Assembly: GCA_964036195.1 (NCBI GenBank)
Contig: OZ038456.1
Span: 8,804,001 to 8,868,000 of the forward strand
Length of the DNA stretch: 64,000 nucleotides
Reading direction: 5' to 3'
Origin: Sphaerolaimus hirsutus
Lineage: Eukaryota; Nematoda; Chromadorea; Monhysterida; Sphaerolaimidae
Shown here: positions 28,256 through 39,700 of the stretch, in pieces
How positions within the stretch are numbered: position 1 is the first letter of the stretch
How the letters are laid out: each line of letters opens with the position of its first letter
Translations under genes and position numbers: made by a program
Notes under the pieces: generated by a model
What the model saw: the letters and a program-made list of their open reading frames with translations, nothing else
The model's database searches: none
Told to the model about the DNA's origin: nothing

Positions 28256-31200
28256 TTTTGTCCGAACTTTGGTGGGGATAATAATAGATTTGGTTGTTTT
28301 TTTGATAAGTGAGAATATTTTGTAGCGCTCAATGGATTTAAGTGAATGAATGAAACTCGCGCTGAATTTATACTCGCATTTCGTGGGGTGTTTACTAATT
28401 ACTGTTTACCAAATAATCTTCAATGTTTTTCCTGCTGTGTCAAATTACCATGCGTGTTGGGTTGGTATAATTAGAACACATCAAAAAACGAAAAATAGCT
28501 CATCTTTCAAGTTGATCAAATTGAATGCTATGCAGTTTTTACAAAACCATTTCATTGGCATCAGAGCAGAGAAACACCAGTTGTAATAGATTGATTTATT
28601 CACCGTATTACCTCGAATAACCCCCCCCCCCTCGAATTATCCCCCCTCAAATTTTGCTGGCGAAATAATAAACCCCCTGGGGGTATTTCGAGGTAATACG
28701 GTATTCTAATAGAAGGGCACCATTCTATTCTTTTCATCAACCTTTTTACCTACCCTTCTATTGGAGACACCCTTTTTGGCATTTTTCAGACAATTTTTTC
28801 AAGTTCTACAATGGTTTTTCAAAGTGTTTTGTCACAGACTATTCATAGAATGACAATTTATAGAGATTATTCAACATATGATAATAAAATATAGGCCAAA
28901 GAAATGGACAAAGCCAACTAAATAATCAAAAGAGTTGAAAAAGTTAAAGGGCAAAGGTAGAGCCGAATTCACACTTGCATTTCAATAAAATTTGCCCTAA
29001 AAATCCAGGTTCATTACTCAGTGGCCAATTGTAAGCAAAATTTTTAAACTTTTGGCATGAAAAATTATCATCTTGTTAAATGATGCAGTGAAAAATACAT
29101 AAACAGTAAACAATAAACAAGATATGTATCTTTTCTCAATTGTTCAACTGAAAGAAATAAAAAAATTCTGGTAGTTTTGTTGTAAAGATCTAAAAATACA
29201 ACACATGCATGTGTAATGTGAGTGATGAAATGAAAACATGGCACTGCTAGTGATGGGAAAGAACATAAAACAGGGCGCCAGTCAGAACGGGCAGCACGAA
29301 AAATGGCGCCGAGTGGAAATGGCGCTAGCGCCAAGACCTATATAGTAATACTTATCAGTTAAAATGGTGAATATTCTAGCAGCAAGTGTTATTTTGGAAC
29401 AATTATGAACAAATTTCAAAAATGTCCAGCAAAAAGTTGTAATATTTGTAAAAGAATTAAACATTCATTGTTGCTCACAGGTACCGTACGTTACCGAAAA
29501 ACGAAGCAATGAATTTTTGACCTTTTATGAAAATCGCCTGCATAGAATATCGTTGGCATGCAGCCAGCGTGAACCACGCGTGCAAGGTTAAAGTCTCTGG
29601 AGTAATTAATATAAAATATATATAGGTAAATGATATATTAACATTCCATTTTTTGTGAACTCAGAGATTAAATTTTACGCATTTTTAAATTTGAAAAAAT
29701 CACTGCAAAAATCACTCATCTATAGTAGTTATATTGGGAGAAGCGCCCCTATAATCGAAATGTAGTCAATACGCATATCAAGAATCAAGAAAGAGTTTTC
29801 ATATCCGAAAAACGAATGACACAGGTAGATCGTTACAAAAAAAACTATTGTAAATATTTATCGAAGCTACCACAGATCACATAAAAACTATGTAATCATA
29901 ACACTGCAATGTGCCTGACAAAGTAAAACTACTTACCATTATGGACATATACTCGGCAGACATCACACTTAGTATGGAAACCTACCATAACCAATCTGAA
30001 TAATGAACCAAAAATTTAACAGTTTTTCATCATAATATTTCGTTTTTACTATCGAATAATCAATTACGAAATTTATCACAAGATTTTATTCATTAAATTA
30101 CAAGGGGGGATGATTATTACCTCGATCGTCTTACAGGGGGGGATTATTCGAGGGGTCATTTTTCAAGTGGGAACTATTCAAGCAAATACGGTAGGTAAAA
30201 GCGTGGCCTCCCACCAACCAACAAAGCTGTGAATACCGTGGCAATTTCCTTCACGCTGTTTCAGCATCATTCACCAGGGTCAGAGTTGTTAAAAGTACCG
30301 AACTTTTTTTACGTACTTTTTACGTTTTAAGTTTACGCAAACGTAAAGTATTTATTTTTTACTCACCCCTTGAGTACAGAAAACGTAAAGTAAATTTTTT
30401 TACTTTTACTCATGAGTAAACGTGAGTAAACGTACTTATCCCCGCAGAAAACGTAAACATGAGTACTTTTGAGAAATTTCGCCAAAATTTTCGAGAAATG
30501 TCACTCAAAATCAGTCATTTTCATAACTTTTTGCCTATTTTACGCAATTTTCGACTATATTTTGGGTTCTATACCTATTTTCGACTAGTTTCCCATATTT
30601 TTGGCTCATTTTCTACTTTTTTCCCTTCTATGCCTTCAAAAACCTTTATAAAAGACGATCTAAAATACGTTTTCTGTACTCGAGTACTTTCAAAAAGTAT
30701 ACGTAAAAGCGAGTACCAGAACTTTTTTAGGAAACGTAAACGTATTTACTCTGTACTCGAGTATACGTATTTATCGAGTAAAAGTAAATACGTTTTAACA
30801 ACTATGGTACCTACTACCTAGGGTTCAAACGGGATTGACTTTTTGGGATTGTTTTTTTGAGTTTTTTTGATCGGGCGATCGTGAAAGGCTTTTTTCTTTA
30901 CATTTTTTCCACATTGCATAAGTACAGTGCACACAGTTTATTTAAAATGTTGCCCTCTACCCCCAGTGTATAGTAGCTGGGACTGGGAAGTTTCATACAT
31001 CCCTCATAATTTATCTAATAGTGGGGAATGTTAGGGCATTTCTGACCCCTCCGCCTCCATACTCATAAAATTTCCCAATATACCTACTTTGCAAAAAAAG
31101 GACTGCATGGCTCTACAAAAAAATCACTCCCAAAATCATCCCATATATCCCTGACCCTGACATCCGATATCAATATTCGATATTTTTCCAAAATTCTAAA

Positions 31201-31283
31201 TATTGATATGAAATATGACATTTCAATATGAAAAACACAGTCAATATCTAACTCAATCTTCAATACAATCTATCACCCCCACC
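28256..31283. other. Intergenic stretch between VWA and BTB genes
   Basis: No gene supported. Contains a short TA-flanked element (28601-28703), half of a TTCTAATAGAAC element after it, a partial TAGTGATG/GGCGCC fragment at 29249-29340, fragments of the TATACTC family at about 29500-29600 and 29949-30010, and a CAGAGTTGTTA-end element at 30281-30806 with ACGTAAACG repeats. Open frames here are short and repeat-derived. Confidence 0.6.
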
Positions 31284-34200
31284 CTACATGCCCCCTTCTT
31301 TCATACACTGCACCATGACCCCGGGAACCTCATCTAGTAGGTTTTTCTTTGGTCTACCTCCTACAACCTCATCGCTAGCGATCGCGTATGATTTGAGGGC
31401 GCACCAGGCGTCGGTGCCATCGATTTCCGACCACCGCCCAGCTACTGCCTGGGGGGGGGGGGTTAAAATGTGATTGTGTTAAAGGTGTATTGCAGAGTTG
31501 TTAAAAGGTACGTACGTTTACTCGAAAAATACGCGTACGCGAGTACGCGGTAAATACATTCACATATACTTTTCAAAAAAATACCGTACGCACTTGTACG
31601 CGTACACTTTCAAAGCGTACGCGTACGGAAAATGTATTTATGAAAATTCAATGTGGGACATAAATTTATTTATAAAGTAACTACACTGCTATGTATTTAC
31701 AGAAGTGGTTCCATTGAATATTTTAGATATGCGGGTGTAGTGCCTTCAAAAATTTCAAAATTCGCAACCAAATCGAAATGGTTGTCCAGACAATGGATGT
31801 GGTAAACGAGTCGGGAGAAAGACGATTTTTATCTCCTAGAAAAAAGAGACCTTGAAAACTATATACCGTATTACCTCGAATTATCCCCCCCCTTGAATTA
31901 ACCCCCCCCCCTCGAATTAACCCCCCCTCAAAATCGGCTGGGGAAATAATAAACCCCCCGTCGAAATACCCCCCCCTTCGGAATGATGTACGTCATGTAC
32001 ATCATAAATACACTTTATATGCAATGTACATGATGTATATTACTGTTTATCTGTATTGCAGCTACACATGGACATGTTTGTGTAGCTAATCTACGTTTTT
32101 ATGTCCAAATATATCTTGTTTGGACACATTTATTACCTGTTTTGGGCATGCAAATGCCTACTATTTACTACGATCCTTACGAAAATTTCTGACGAAATAA
32201 TAAGACCCCCCCTCGAATAAACCCCCCCTCAAATTTTGCTGGCGAAATAATAAACCCCCATGGGGGTATTTCGAGGTAATACGGTAGGTAATCTGTCATT
32301 TGCTTATAGAAAAACATACGTTGTGCTGTACACGTATGAAAAAGTGGCCACTTTTACACATTCTATGGAGAAAAGTAGTCGTTCTACACTCACAAAAAAG
32401 TACCCACATTTTCGCGTACGTACGAGTAAAAAAAAGTATTTTACGTTTTTTATACTTTGTGGTGAGTAAAAAAAAATACTTAACGTTTACATATACTTTT
32501 AAAAAAGTTCAGTAATTCTAACAACTCTGGTGTATTGTAGATTCAGTGGTCAATTTCGCGAGTGGAAAAGTAAAAACAAACAATTTTGAAGTGAGTACCT
32601 ATTTATTAGTAAAAAGTTAAAAGAAAAGTAAAGAGTAAAAGGAAAAGAAATGATTGATAATTTATGTCTGCAAAAAAATATCCGTTTGTATCGGTGGAAG
32701 TGTCGAATACTGTGAAACCGGGCCGAAGGTCCGGATGGAATCACGCTAGTCGTATACACTTACCTTAAGTCCCGCCTGTCTGGCTTCCTGCAAATTATAC
32801 CTGTCACACTCGATGAGAAATTGCACTAGTCTGTTCACAGGCTGCAAGCGAAATACAAGTGTTTTTTAATTTGTATTTTGCAATATAAATTTGCGATTGC
32901 AAGGTCAAAAGTGATCACACAGCAAAACAACACAGGTGCCACTCCCAGGCCCTGTAAAATGCCCTGCAAGTGCAAATATGTCGTGCAAAGTGTCAAAGTA
33001 CTGTATAATGTCCAATTTTCGCTTTTTTAACTGGTTGTTTGACTTTATCCATGACATTTTACATGACTTTTTACACTATGCATGATACTTGACATTTTAC
33101 AGGGCATTTTTCAAAGGGGGCGAGAGTGTCACCGCGTATATTTTCCAACATTAACTTCAATAAATCTGCTCATTTTCGACAAAAAACATGTCCCCACTAG
33201 TGATGTAAAGGCACCGGGGCACCGGTGCCCCGGTGCTAGGCACCGAAGGGCACCAGCACCGGTGCTGGTGCGGTGCCATTGCAATCTTCAGGGGTGCCAT
33301 GCCGGTGCCGGTGCCATTTTTGTCAGAATAGCACCGGTGCCGGTGCGGTGCGGTGCCATTTTTTTGCTGGTGCCAAAGGTGCTAGCACCAGGGCCAAAGT
33401 AAAAGGCACCGGACAAGGCACCGGCCAAGGCTTCATGTGCTGTGCAAGTGTGTCCATAGTATGTGCTCATTCATATTTCAAAAAACAGCGATATATTTAC
33501 CCAACCGATTTTGCCTTTTTTGTAAACCTCCCATCAAATATACATACCTACTGTGAAATCCATTATACCCGATACGCGATCTGATGAGCGCATCTAAAAT
33601 TTTGTTGGATTTTAAATCATTTTTTTTATTTATCTTACTTTTTTGTTCAAAATTTGTTGTCAGTTTATGACAGAGATAGTTCCATTCTCTGTACAGCAAC
33701 GACTCCGATCAGTAGAAAATAGTGGCTATGGACATTGTAGTGAATTAAATATTTAATCTTTCATTTGTAATCATTGAAATTGCTTCATAAAAGTGATTGC
33801 CACATCATTCTGATCATTTTAAGTTCTCAACCATCAAAATCGGTTGAAAAATCATGGAAATATGCACTTCCAAAGGTGAGACCACTGAGAAACTGCCCGA
33901 TATTTACTTCAGAAATTCCAGCCCGGTGCGGTGCCTTTGGGTGCTGGCACCGGCAACCCGCCGGTGCCCTTCGGTGCCGGTGCCATTTTTTCCAAAAGGA
34001 ACCGGTGCCGGTGCGGTGCGGTGCCATTTTCTGGCCGGTGCCCCAGGGTGCCAGGTGCCCTTTTCATGCATTGGCAAAGGTGCCGGTGCGGTGCGGTGCC
34101 ATTTTTCCCGGTGCCTTTAACATCACTAGTCCCCACCCCAAGAACACACCATCGAGTGCCCATTTTCATACAATTGTCTCAGCAAATTAGCTTCACAACC

Positions 34201-35090
34201 CGATTTCAAAGAGTCCATTTGCAAAAAATTTGCCGTCTCCAAAATCTCTAGAACACATTCATCCAAATCTTGGGGGGCGCATTTCAAATAGCAATATCTG
34301 AGTACCTCCCTTAATGTTTTCGCCGGTACACTTTGTAATTCCACCCTTTTTGTTCTGTTTTCTAAAAAGGCGCCCGCGCCTCCAGTTGACGCCTGGGGAC
34401 TTATTTAATTTGCCCGACACGTTTTTTTTGTCGGGCACACTGATTATCGTTGGGTTTTTGATCTAAGTGTATGCTTTTTTGTTAAAATACCAATTTATTT
34501 ATGTGATAATCGAGGTAACAGTCCGGCACCCTGTGAAGTGTAATCTCAAGTGTCAAAATTAATGCAAAATGTCAAAAGTTCAGTAATAAAACCATTTCTA
34601 TTTTTATTTTGACCCGATTTACATTTCCAATTTTCTTCCAGTCATGCTCTCTACGAAATGTCACGGTAAACATTTTGTTACTCAAAGTTTCTCAACTGCT
34701 CGCCAAATGTAAAATTCTCGGTAAAATGGGAGAAAACAACATTTTACATACATCCGATTAATTTTTGAGGCATTTCTTACAAATTTTTTAACCTTCACAG
34801 ATTGCACTTGAACTAAATTAAAATAATATTTACTTAGACACTTTCAACTCAGACAGAGCGCGCCTTCAAAACCACAACAAAAAAGCTCCCCAATAAAAAA
34901 AACACATCGGGCAAATCAAATCAGGTTCCTGGCCAGCATTCCCGGCACCCCCGGGCCCGCTGGCACCCCCCGGGGGGTCTCCAGTGGCGGTTAAACGTCG
35001 GAAAACGTCCGATTCGGAACAGAGACGCAACATGTCGGAATGGGCGAAAAACTCCGCCCCGTCAGAGGAGACTAGTGTCACGTCTGCCAT
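31284..35090 (-). CDS. BTB-domain protein
   Basis: Four exons on the minus strand: 35090-34949, 34361-34150, 32841-32764, 31448-31284, with phases 1, 0, 0 matching; TAG stop at 31286-31284; 198 residues from this ATG. Exon 1 reads MADVTLVSSDGAEFFAHSDM and VFRRL, the start of a BTB fold. Exon 2 gives VPAKTLREVLRYCYLK and VLEILETANFLQMDSLKSGC, its second half. Exon 3 (PVNRLVQFLIECDRYNLQEA) looks like the helices that follow BTB domains. Exon 4 is SEIDGTDAWCALKSYAIAS and a charged tail. BTB domains mediate dimerisation and often bind Cullin-3. A Gly/Pro stretch interrupts the fold between exons 1 and 2. A splice acceptor (TACTACCACAG) lies 4 bases before the ATG, so a 5' exon, possibly coding, may be missing. 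Confidence 0.8.
31493..32529. mobile_element. hAT-like MITE, CAGAGTTGTTA family, with nested TA element
   Basis: Ends CAGAGTTGTTA / TAACAACTCTG with exact 8-bp duplication GTGTATTG (31485-31492 and 32530-32537). The interior has GTACGCGTACG and GTACGTACGAG repeats. A CCTCGAA/G-run element (31864-32286) is nested inside. It lies in BTB intron 3, 45 bp from the last exon. Confidence 0.9.
31864..32286. mobile_element. TA-flanked MITE, CCTCGAA/G-run family, nested
   Basis: Starts TACCGTATTACCTCGAATTA and ends TTCGAGGTAATACGGTA; the core resembles those at 39113-39557 and 27515-27905 (GATGTACGTCATGTACAT, GATCCTTACGAAAATTTCTG). Confidence 0.85.
33198..34128 (-). mobile_element. hAT-like MITE, TAGTGATG/GGCACC family
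   Basis: Ends TAGTGATGTAAAGGCACC and GGTGCCTTTAACATCACTA; exact 8-bp duplication GTCCCCAC at 33190-33197 and 34129-34136. 931 bp, reverse orientation relative to the copy at 11688-12626, with the same AT-rich core. It sits in BTB intron 2, about 15 bp from the exon 2 donor. The many open frames on both strands are GGCACC repeat translations. Confidence 0.95.
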
Positions 35091-35233
35091 TGAGCTGTGG
35101 TAGTAGAAATTTGGGGTATATTCCGTGGACTGTGGTATATTGATAAAATAAGAAAAATTTTACAAAAATGATATCAACACGACGCTCCGCCGTTTTATAA
35201 AAAAATTTGTTTCTGTGAAAGTGAATACCTCAG

Positions 35234-36070
35234 TACCGTATTACCTCGAAATACCCCCATGGGGGTTTATTATTTCGCCAGCAAAATTTGAGGGGGGTTT
35301 ATTCGAGAGGGGTTTATTATTTCGTCAGAAATTTTCGTAAGGATCGTAGTAAAAAGTAGGTATTTGCGTACCCAAAACAGGTAATAGATGTGTCCAAACG
35401 GGTATATTTGGACATAAAAACGTAGATAGCTACACAAACTAGTCTATGTGTAGCTGCAATGCAAATTAGCAGTATTTAATATACCGTATTACCTCGAAAT
35501 ACCCCCAACGGGTTTATTATTTCGCCAGCAAAATTCGAGGGGGGGATAATTCGAGGGGGGGTTTATTCGAGGGGGGGGGTCTATTTTTTCACCAGAAATT
35601 TTCGGAAATTCCCCATACTCGGACGTAGAAAAATCGAATAATTACATAGATGTATATGTCTTTATAGGTATATAAAACTGTATATACACATAAACCCTTC
35701 CCTAACGTCACTCAATCTTCAGTTTTAACGTGTGTCCTGCATTGTACAGATCACAAACTGCGGTATTTGTCATGTACGTTCTCTTTACACTCAATGTTAG
35801 GGGGGGTATTTCGAGGGGGGGGGGGTTATTATTTCCTCAGCCGAATTTTAGGGGGGTATTTCGAGGGGGGGGGGGGTTAATTCAAGGGGGGGATAATTCG
35901 AGGTAATACGTTACATCATCTATTTACATTGCATACATGACGTATTTATTACGTACATGACGTACACCATTCCGAAGGGGGGGGGGGTCGTTATTTCCCC
36001 GGCCAATTTTGAGGGAGGCTAATTCGAGGGTGGGGTTAATTCGAGGGGGATAATTCGAGGTAATACGGTA
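35234..36070. mobile_element. TA-flanked CCTCGAA/G-run element with a second copy nested in it
   Basis: The outer copy starts TACCGTATTACCTCG at 35234 and ends TTCGAGGTAATACGGTA at 36070. A second full-length copy begins at about 35482 and ends near 35911, splitting the outer copy in its core (CAAATTAGCAGTA on one side, ACATCATCTATTTAC on the other). Confidence 0.75.
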
Positions 36071-36132
36071 TTTTGTTCGCGCGTTATCTCGACCAAGAGT
36101 TTTATATAAATATAGGAAACACTGTAGGGAAG

Positions 36133-36681
36133 TACCGTATTTCCTCGAAATACCCCCTCGAAATACCCCTCCCTCAAAATGATCACTATGAATTAATAGA
36201 CCCCCTTCGAAATACCTCCCCCCACTAATTAAGTGTACCTTAACAGAACGTAGATGGCAGAAGCTGCGGTTTGTTATATAGGCAATGCAGAGCACATGTT
36301 AAAACAATGACTGTGTTATGTTATATACTCCGGTTACTTTACACCTTGCATGCGTGGATCCCGCTGGAAGCGTGCCAACAATGTGTAACGCATGCGATTG
36401 TTATAAAAAAATTGACGAAATTCATTCCTATAATAACGTTATATGTAAATAACGTATCCACCACAATTATTATTTTCATCTTTTTACAAGGATCGCATGC
36501 TAAATTATTATTGGCACGCTTCCAACGAGAGACATAAATCTGTGTGAGTGCAGAGTATAAAGTTCGCCGAGTATAACAGGGTTTATACCTTCACAAATCT
36601 ACAAGTTAACCCCCCCCCCACCCTCTAAATTTCCAATCTGAAAAATAAACCCCCCGCGGGGTAATTCGAGAAAATACGGTA
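36133..36681. mobile_element. TA-flanked CCTCGAA element with nested TATACTC element
   Basis: Outer ends TACCGTATTTCCTCGAAATA and TTCGAGAAAATACGGTA. Nested at about 36316-36578 is an element beginning TATACTCCGGTTACTTTACA and ending with a GAGTATAAC block, with GCGTGCCAACA and GTTGGCACGC-like inverted blocks. Confidence 0.7.
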
Positions 36682-36749
36682 CTCAGCATATCAAATTGAT
36701 CGATTACATAAATCAACCATTCAAAAAAGGCTTGGCAGCAAAAAAAAAC

Positions 36750-39700
36750 GAACCCAGGTCCTGGTCTAACGGACTGCAGTCCGTTGTACCACATGTACAC
36801 TAAATCATCAGATGTGAATCGAGTTTCCGCTGGCAACTCGCCAGGAAATTGCACGGCCGACCGGTGCGACACTGGCTGGCCTGCGTGAATTGGCAGCGTG
36901 GAACGATAAAAAGCAAGGGGCTAAAAGTCGATCGCTCAACTTAAAGGTGGGATTTAGGGCATTGGAAAAACAGTAAGTTTCTGTTTTCCGGCAAGTGCCA
37001 ATATTTTTACCGTTTCCGCTTTCCGTAAAAAAATTTCTTTGACATCCTAGTCCCAATTTTAAGGCCCACTTCTTACCGTTCACTAGCGCAATTTCAATGC
37101 CCACGTGCAAATTGCACTTGTCCACGGCGCACACGCCCGCCTCGCGCAGTTTGCCCACGCTGCCCGACCTGCGCACGTTGAACCAATTCGGCACCGAGTA
37201 GTGATGTTAAAGGCACCGGGAAAAATGGCACCGCACCGCACCGGACCTTTGCCAACGCATGAAAAGGGCACCTGGCACCCTGGGGCACCGGCCAGAAAAT
37301 GGCACCGCACCGCACCGGCACCGGTGCCTTTTGGAAAAAATGGCACCTGCACCGAAGGGCACCGGCGGGTTGCCGGTGCTAGCACCGAAAGGCACCGCAC
37401 CGGGCTGGAATTTCTGAAGTATATATCGGGCAGTTTCTGCCGGCGAGGGGGGGGGGCTCAGCCCCCCCCCCCCCTAAAATTTTAGCTACGTAGTGGCGGA
37501 ATGGCGCTGGCGCCATTAGTGGGCGCCACGCCATGGCGCCATTGGCGTTGGCGTCAGCGCCACGGAACGCTGTATATGTATGTAAATATACATACAAAAC
37601 AGCAAAAACACAACATTGAGTGTATTTACAACGATTTGCGGCCACATGGAGCAACTCAGATGATAATATACTTCATGTCTGGTGAAGAATGCGCGCTTGC
37701 GCGCAAAAATTTTTACGCTGACGTTGAAAAAGTAGAATTTTCCGGTCACTTTCTGGTCTCGCCCCGGGAGGGGGGGGCTGCAGCCCCCCCCCCGCCCCCC
37801 CCCTGGATACGGCCCTGTTGCTGTACAGAGAATAGAACTATCTCTGTCAAAAACTGACAACAAATTTTGAACAAAAAAGTAAGATACATAAAAAATATAA
37901 AAATGATTTAAAATTCAACAAAATTTTAGATTCACTCATCAGATCACGTATCGGGTATAATGGATTTCACAGTAGGTATATTTATTTGATGGGAGGTTTA
38001 CAAAATAGGCAAAAACGGTTGGGTAAATATATTGCTGTTTTTTGAAATATGAATAAGCACATACTATGGACAAAATAGCACAGCACATGAAGCCTTGGCC
38101 GGTGCCTTTCCCGGTGCCTTTTATTTTGGCCCTGGTGCTAGCACCTTTGGCACCGGCAAAAAAATGGCACCGCACCGCACCGGCACCGGTGCTATTCTGA
38201 AAAAAATGGCACCGGCACCGGCACCGGCATGGCACCCCTGAAGATTGCAATGGCACCGCACCAGCACCGGTGCTGGTGCCCTTCGGTGCCCAGCACCGGG
38301 GCACCGGTGCCCCTGTGCCTTTACATCACTAGCACCGAGCTCACCGACGCGCAAAGTGGTCGTTTGGATCGGAAACCGGTGTTTATTCCGTTTAATCGGA
38401 AACTGGGGGTTGATTTCGCGAGTGGGATAAGTGAATAACAAAAGATTTTGAAGTGAGAAGTAAACAGTTTAAAGAAAAGTATAGTTAAGAACGTTTCTTT
38501 TAACCTTTCACTCCTATTTTAACTTTTCTTTCTAGTTCGTAAGTTTTTACTTCTTACATCGAGTTTTTTCGACAGCAGTGTAAAAGGCACCGTAAAAGGT
38601 GGGTAAAATACTTTTTGCGGAAAACGCACCGAAAAGCTAGTACCGTATATACTCGAATAATTACCCTGCCTTGAATTATCCCCCCTCCTAGACGAGTGAG
38701 GAAAAAACAATCCCCCCTCGAACAATTCCCCCCTCTAGGCATATGATAATGTTTTTGCATCCAATATGAACAAAAATTGTTATTTCGTAAATAAAGCACA
38801 TTTCATAAAATCAGTTTATAGAAACATGCTTACAAATTTTTCACAAAATCATAAATTCCCTTTGAATAATTGCCACCTCGAATAGCCACCCTCAAAAGAA
38901 GTCTCGTAAAAATTCCCCGGGAGATTATTCGAGTATACACAGTATTTTCTCACAGAAAACGTAAAATAGTTTTAAATTTTTACTCTGGAAAATGAATAAA
39001 TTTTTGTAAATAAATGTATTTTTTCTATTTTTACTCTAGATTACATCACAGTCGAGTTTTTTCACCTCATAAGTATTTATTAGGCAAATCTCGGCCACTT
39101 TCTATGTCCGCATACCGTATTACCTCGAATTATCCCCCCCCCCTTGAATTGACCCCTCCCCCTCGAATTAACCCCCCTCAAATAGGGCTGGGGAAATAAT
39201 AAACCCCCCCTCGAAATACCCCCCCCCTTCGGAATGATGTACGTCATGTACATAATAAATACGTCATGTACGCAATGTACATGATGTATATTACTGTTAA
39301 TTTGCATTGCAGCTACACATAGACTAGTTTGTGTACCTATCTACGTTTGTATGTCCAAATATATCCTGTTTGGACACATTTATTACCTGTTTTGGGTATG
39401 CAAATGCCTACTATTTACTACGATCCTTACGAAAATTTCTGACGAAATAATAAAACCCCCCCTCGAATAAACCCATCCCCCTCGAATTACCCCCCCCCCC
39501 TCAAATTTTGCTGGCGAAATAATAAACCCCCATGGGGGTATTTCGAGGTAATACGGTAGTTTTGTTATGCTGTAAATGCCCCTAATATACGTTTTCTGTA
39601 CTCATGAACTTTAAAGATATACGCGTAAAGGTGAGTAAATACTGGTATTTTTATCGTAGGAAACGTGAAGATATTTACTCATACTCGAGTATAGGTACGT

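Noticed and set aside
32934..33105. Family 1 element as an intron of the BTB gene
   Set aside because: It is in the opposite orientation to the gene and inside a longer intron; its right end is decayed and no exon abuts it.
36745..36800. tRNA-Cys-like sequence (minus strand, around ACTGCAGTCC, GGGTTCG)
   Set aside because: The T stem runs into a T tract and the anticodon stem is a simple palindrome; it cannot fold as a complete tRNA. It also overlaps a possible exon.
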